Shown here: one piece after another, positions 63,574-64,000 of the stretch
Layout: every line of letters starts with the position of its first letter
Position numbering within the stretch: position 1 is the first letter of the stretch
Source: Solibacillus sp. FSL H8-0538
Lineage (GTDB): Bacteria > Bacillota > Bacilli > Bacillales_A > Planococcaceae
Direction: 5' to 3'
DNA: 64,000 nt
NCBI RefSeq assembly: GCF_038003525.1
Contig: NZ_JBBOPI010000001.1
Coordinates: forward strand, 3,626,001 to 3,690,000
Translations under genes and position numbers: made by a program
Notes under the pieces: generated by a model
The model's input: the letters and a program-made list of their open reading frames with translations, nothing else
Database searches by the model: none
Told to the model about the DNA's origin: nothing

Positions 63574-63579
63574 TAGACA

Positions 63580-64000
63580 TTATAAACCACCTAAATAAGC
63601 AGCCTTTACTTCTTCACTTTCTTGTAATTCTTGAGCTGAACCAGAAAGTACAATTTTTCCTGTTTCAAGTACGTACGCCCGGTTTGCTACGGATAGTGCC
63701 ATATTGGCATTTTGCTCAACAAGCAATACTGTTGTGCCCTCTTTATTGACCATTTCAATAATATTAAAGATGTTTTTTACCATGAGCGGCGCAAGCCCCA
63801 TCGATGGTTCATCCATTAGTAGTAGCTTTGGTTTTGCCATCAGCGCACGGCCCATTGCAAGCATTTGTTGCTCCCCACCTGAGAGGGTACCAGATAGCTG
63901 CTTTCGACGTTCGTAAAGACGTGGAAACAGTTCGTAAACATGCTCCATATCTTTTTTGATGCCGTCGCGATCCTTACGAAGATAGGCACCTAGATCTAAA
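63580..64000 (-). CDS. livF: LivF-like branched-chain amino acid ABC transporter ATPase (partial)
   Basis: The C-terminal ~140 residues of an ABC ATPase that runs off the right edge. It reads LDLGAYLRKDRDGIKKDMEH in frame from the window end, so the ATG at 63946 is internal. Signature LSGGEQQMLAMGRAL and Walker B KLLLMDEPSMGLAP are present. The VLLVEQN H-loop replacement and VLETGKIVLSG end are typical of LivF. The Walker A and the rest of the liv operon lie outside. Confidence 0.9.
   Translation of the reverse strand, partial: LDLGAYLRKDRDGIKKDMEHVYELFPRLYERRKQLSGTLSGGEQQMLAMGRALMAKPKLLLMDEPSMGLAPLMVKNIFNIIEMVNKEGTTVLLVEQNANMALSVANRAYVLETGKIVLSGSAQELQESEEVKAAYLGGL

Overview
The window comes from a low-GC Gram-positive bacterium of the Bacillales. 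Gene order, ribosomal protein sequences, a T-box, an L10 leader, CtsR/McsAB/ClpC and SigH all fit, and the protein sequences look most like Planococcaceae of the Lysinibacillus/Solibacillus type. The genus is inference. Positions 1-53834 are essentially one long leftward (minus-strand) information-processing region. It runs, in transcription order, ctsR-mcsA-mcsB-clpC-radA, yacL-ispD-ispF-gltX-cysE-cysS-mrnC-rlmB-rae1-sigH-rpmGB-secE-nusG, rplK-rplA-rplJ-rplL-rsmC-like, rpoB-rpoC-ybxF-rpsL-rpsG-fusA-tuf, then the S10-spc-alpha ribosomal cluster from rpsJ to the start of rpoA. Together these genes make the ribosome, RNA polymerase core, translation factors, the Sec channel and protein quality control.

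The order matches Bacillus subtilis with informative breaks. (1) Between adk and infA, where map normally lies, there is only a frameshifted and deleted map relic (1476-1735). (2) Between tuf and rpsJ a YuiF-like transporter and a complete Bce-type response regulator/histidine kinase/ABC ATPase/permease module have been placed (13363-19326). (3) Between radA and yacL, disA is missing and the gap holds a decayed SatP/YaaH-type transporter fragment. (4) Intrinsic-terminator-like hairpins lie between rpoB and rpoC, rpsG and fusA, and secE and nusG, so the long clusters are cut into smaller units with their own promoters.

The right end (53.1-64 kb) is accessory. It holds small membrane proteins, a HemAT-type globin-coupled aerotaxis transducer, a hotdog thioesterase, two aldehyde dehydrogenases (one with its DUF779 partner), a secreted polysaccharide deacetylase, an RluF-like pseudouridine synthase, a DUF6904-like protein, a DUF985 cupin and the end of a LivF-like ABC ATPase.

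The least explained structure is a family of four ~75-85 bp intergenic repeats (32786, 41275, 53450, 63452), each with two stem-loops whose arms change in a compensatory way. All four sit between an intrinsic terminator and the start of the next gene. A second, GC-richer repeat occurs at 41660 and 52889. Ribosomal protein S12 carries Arg at the classic streptomycin-resistance lysine and Ala at a neighbouring resistance proline. No rRNA, tRNA, CRISPR array, insertion sequence or phage was recognised.
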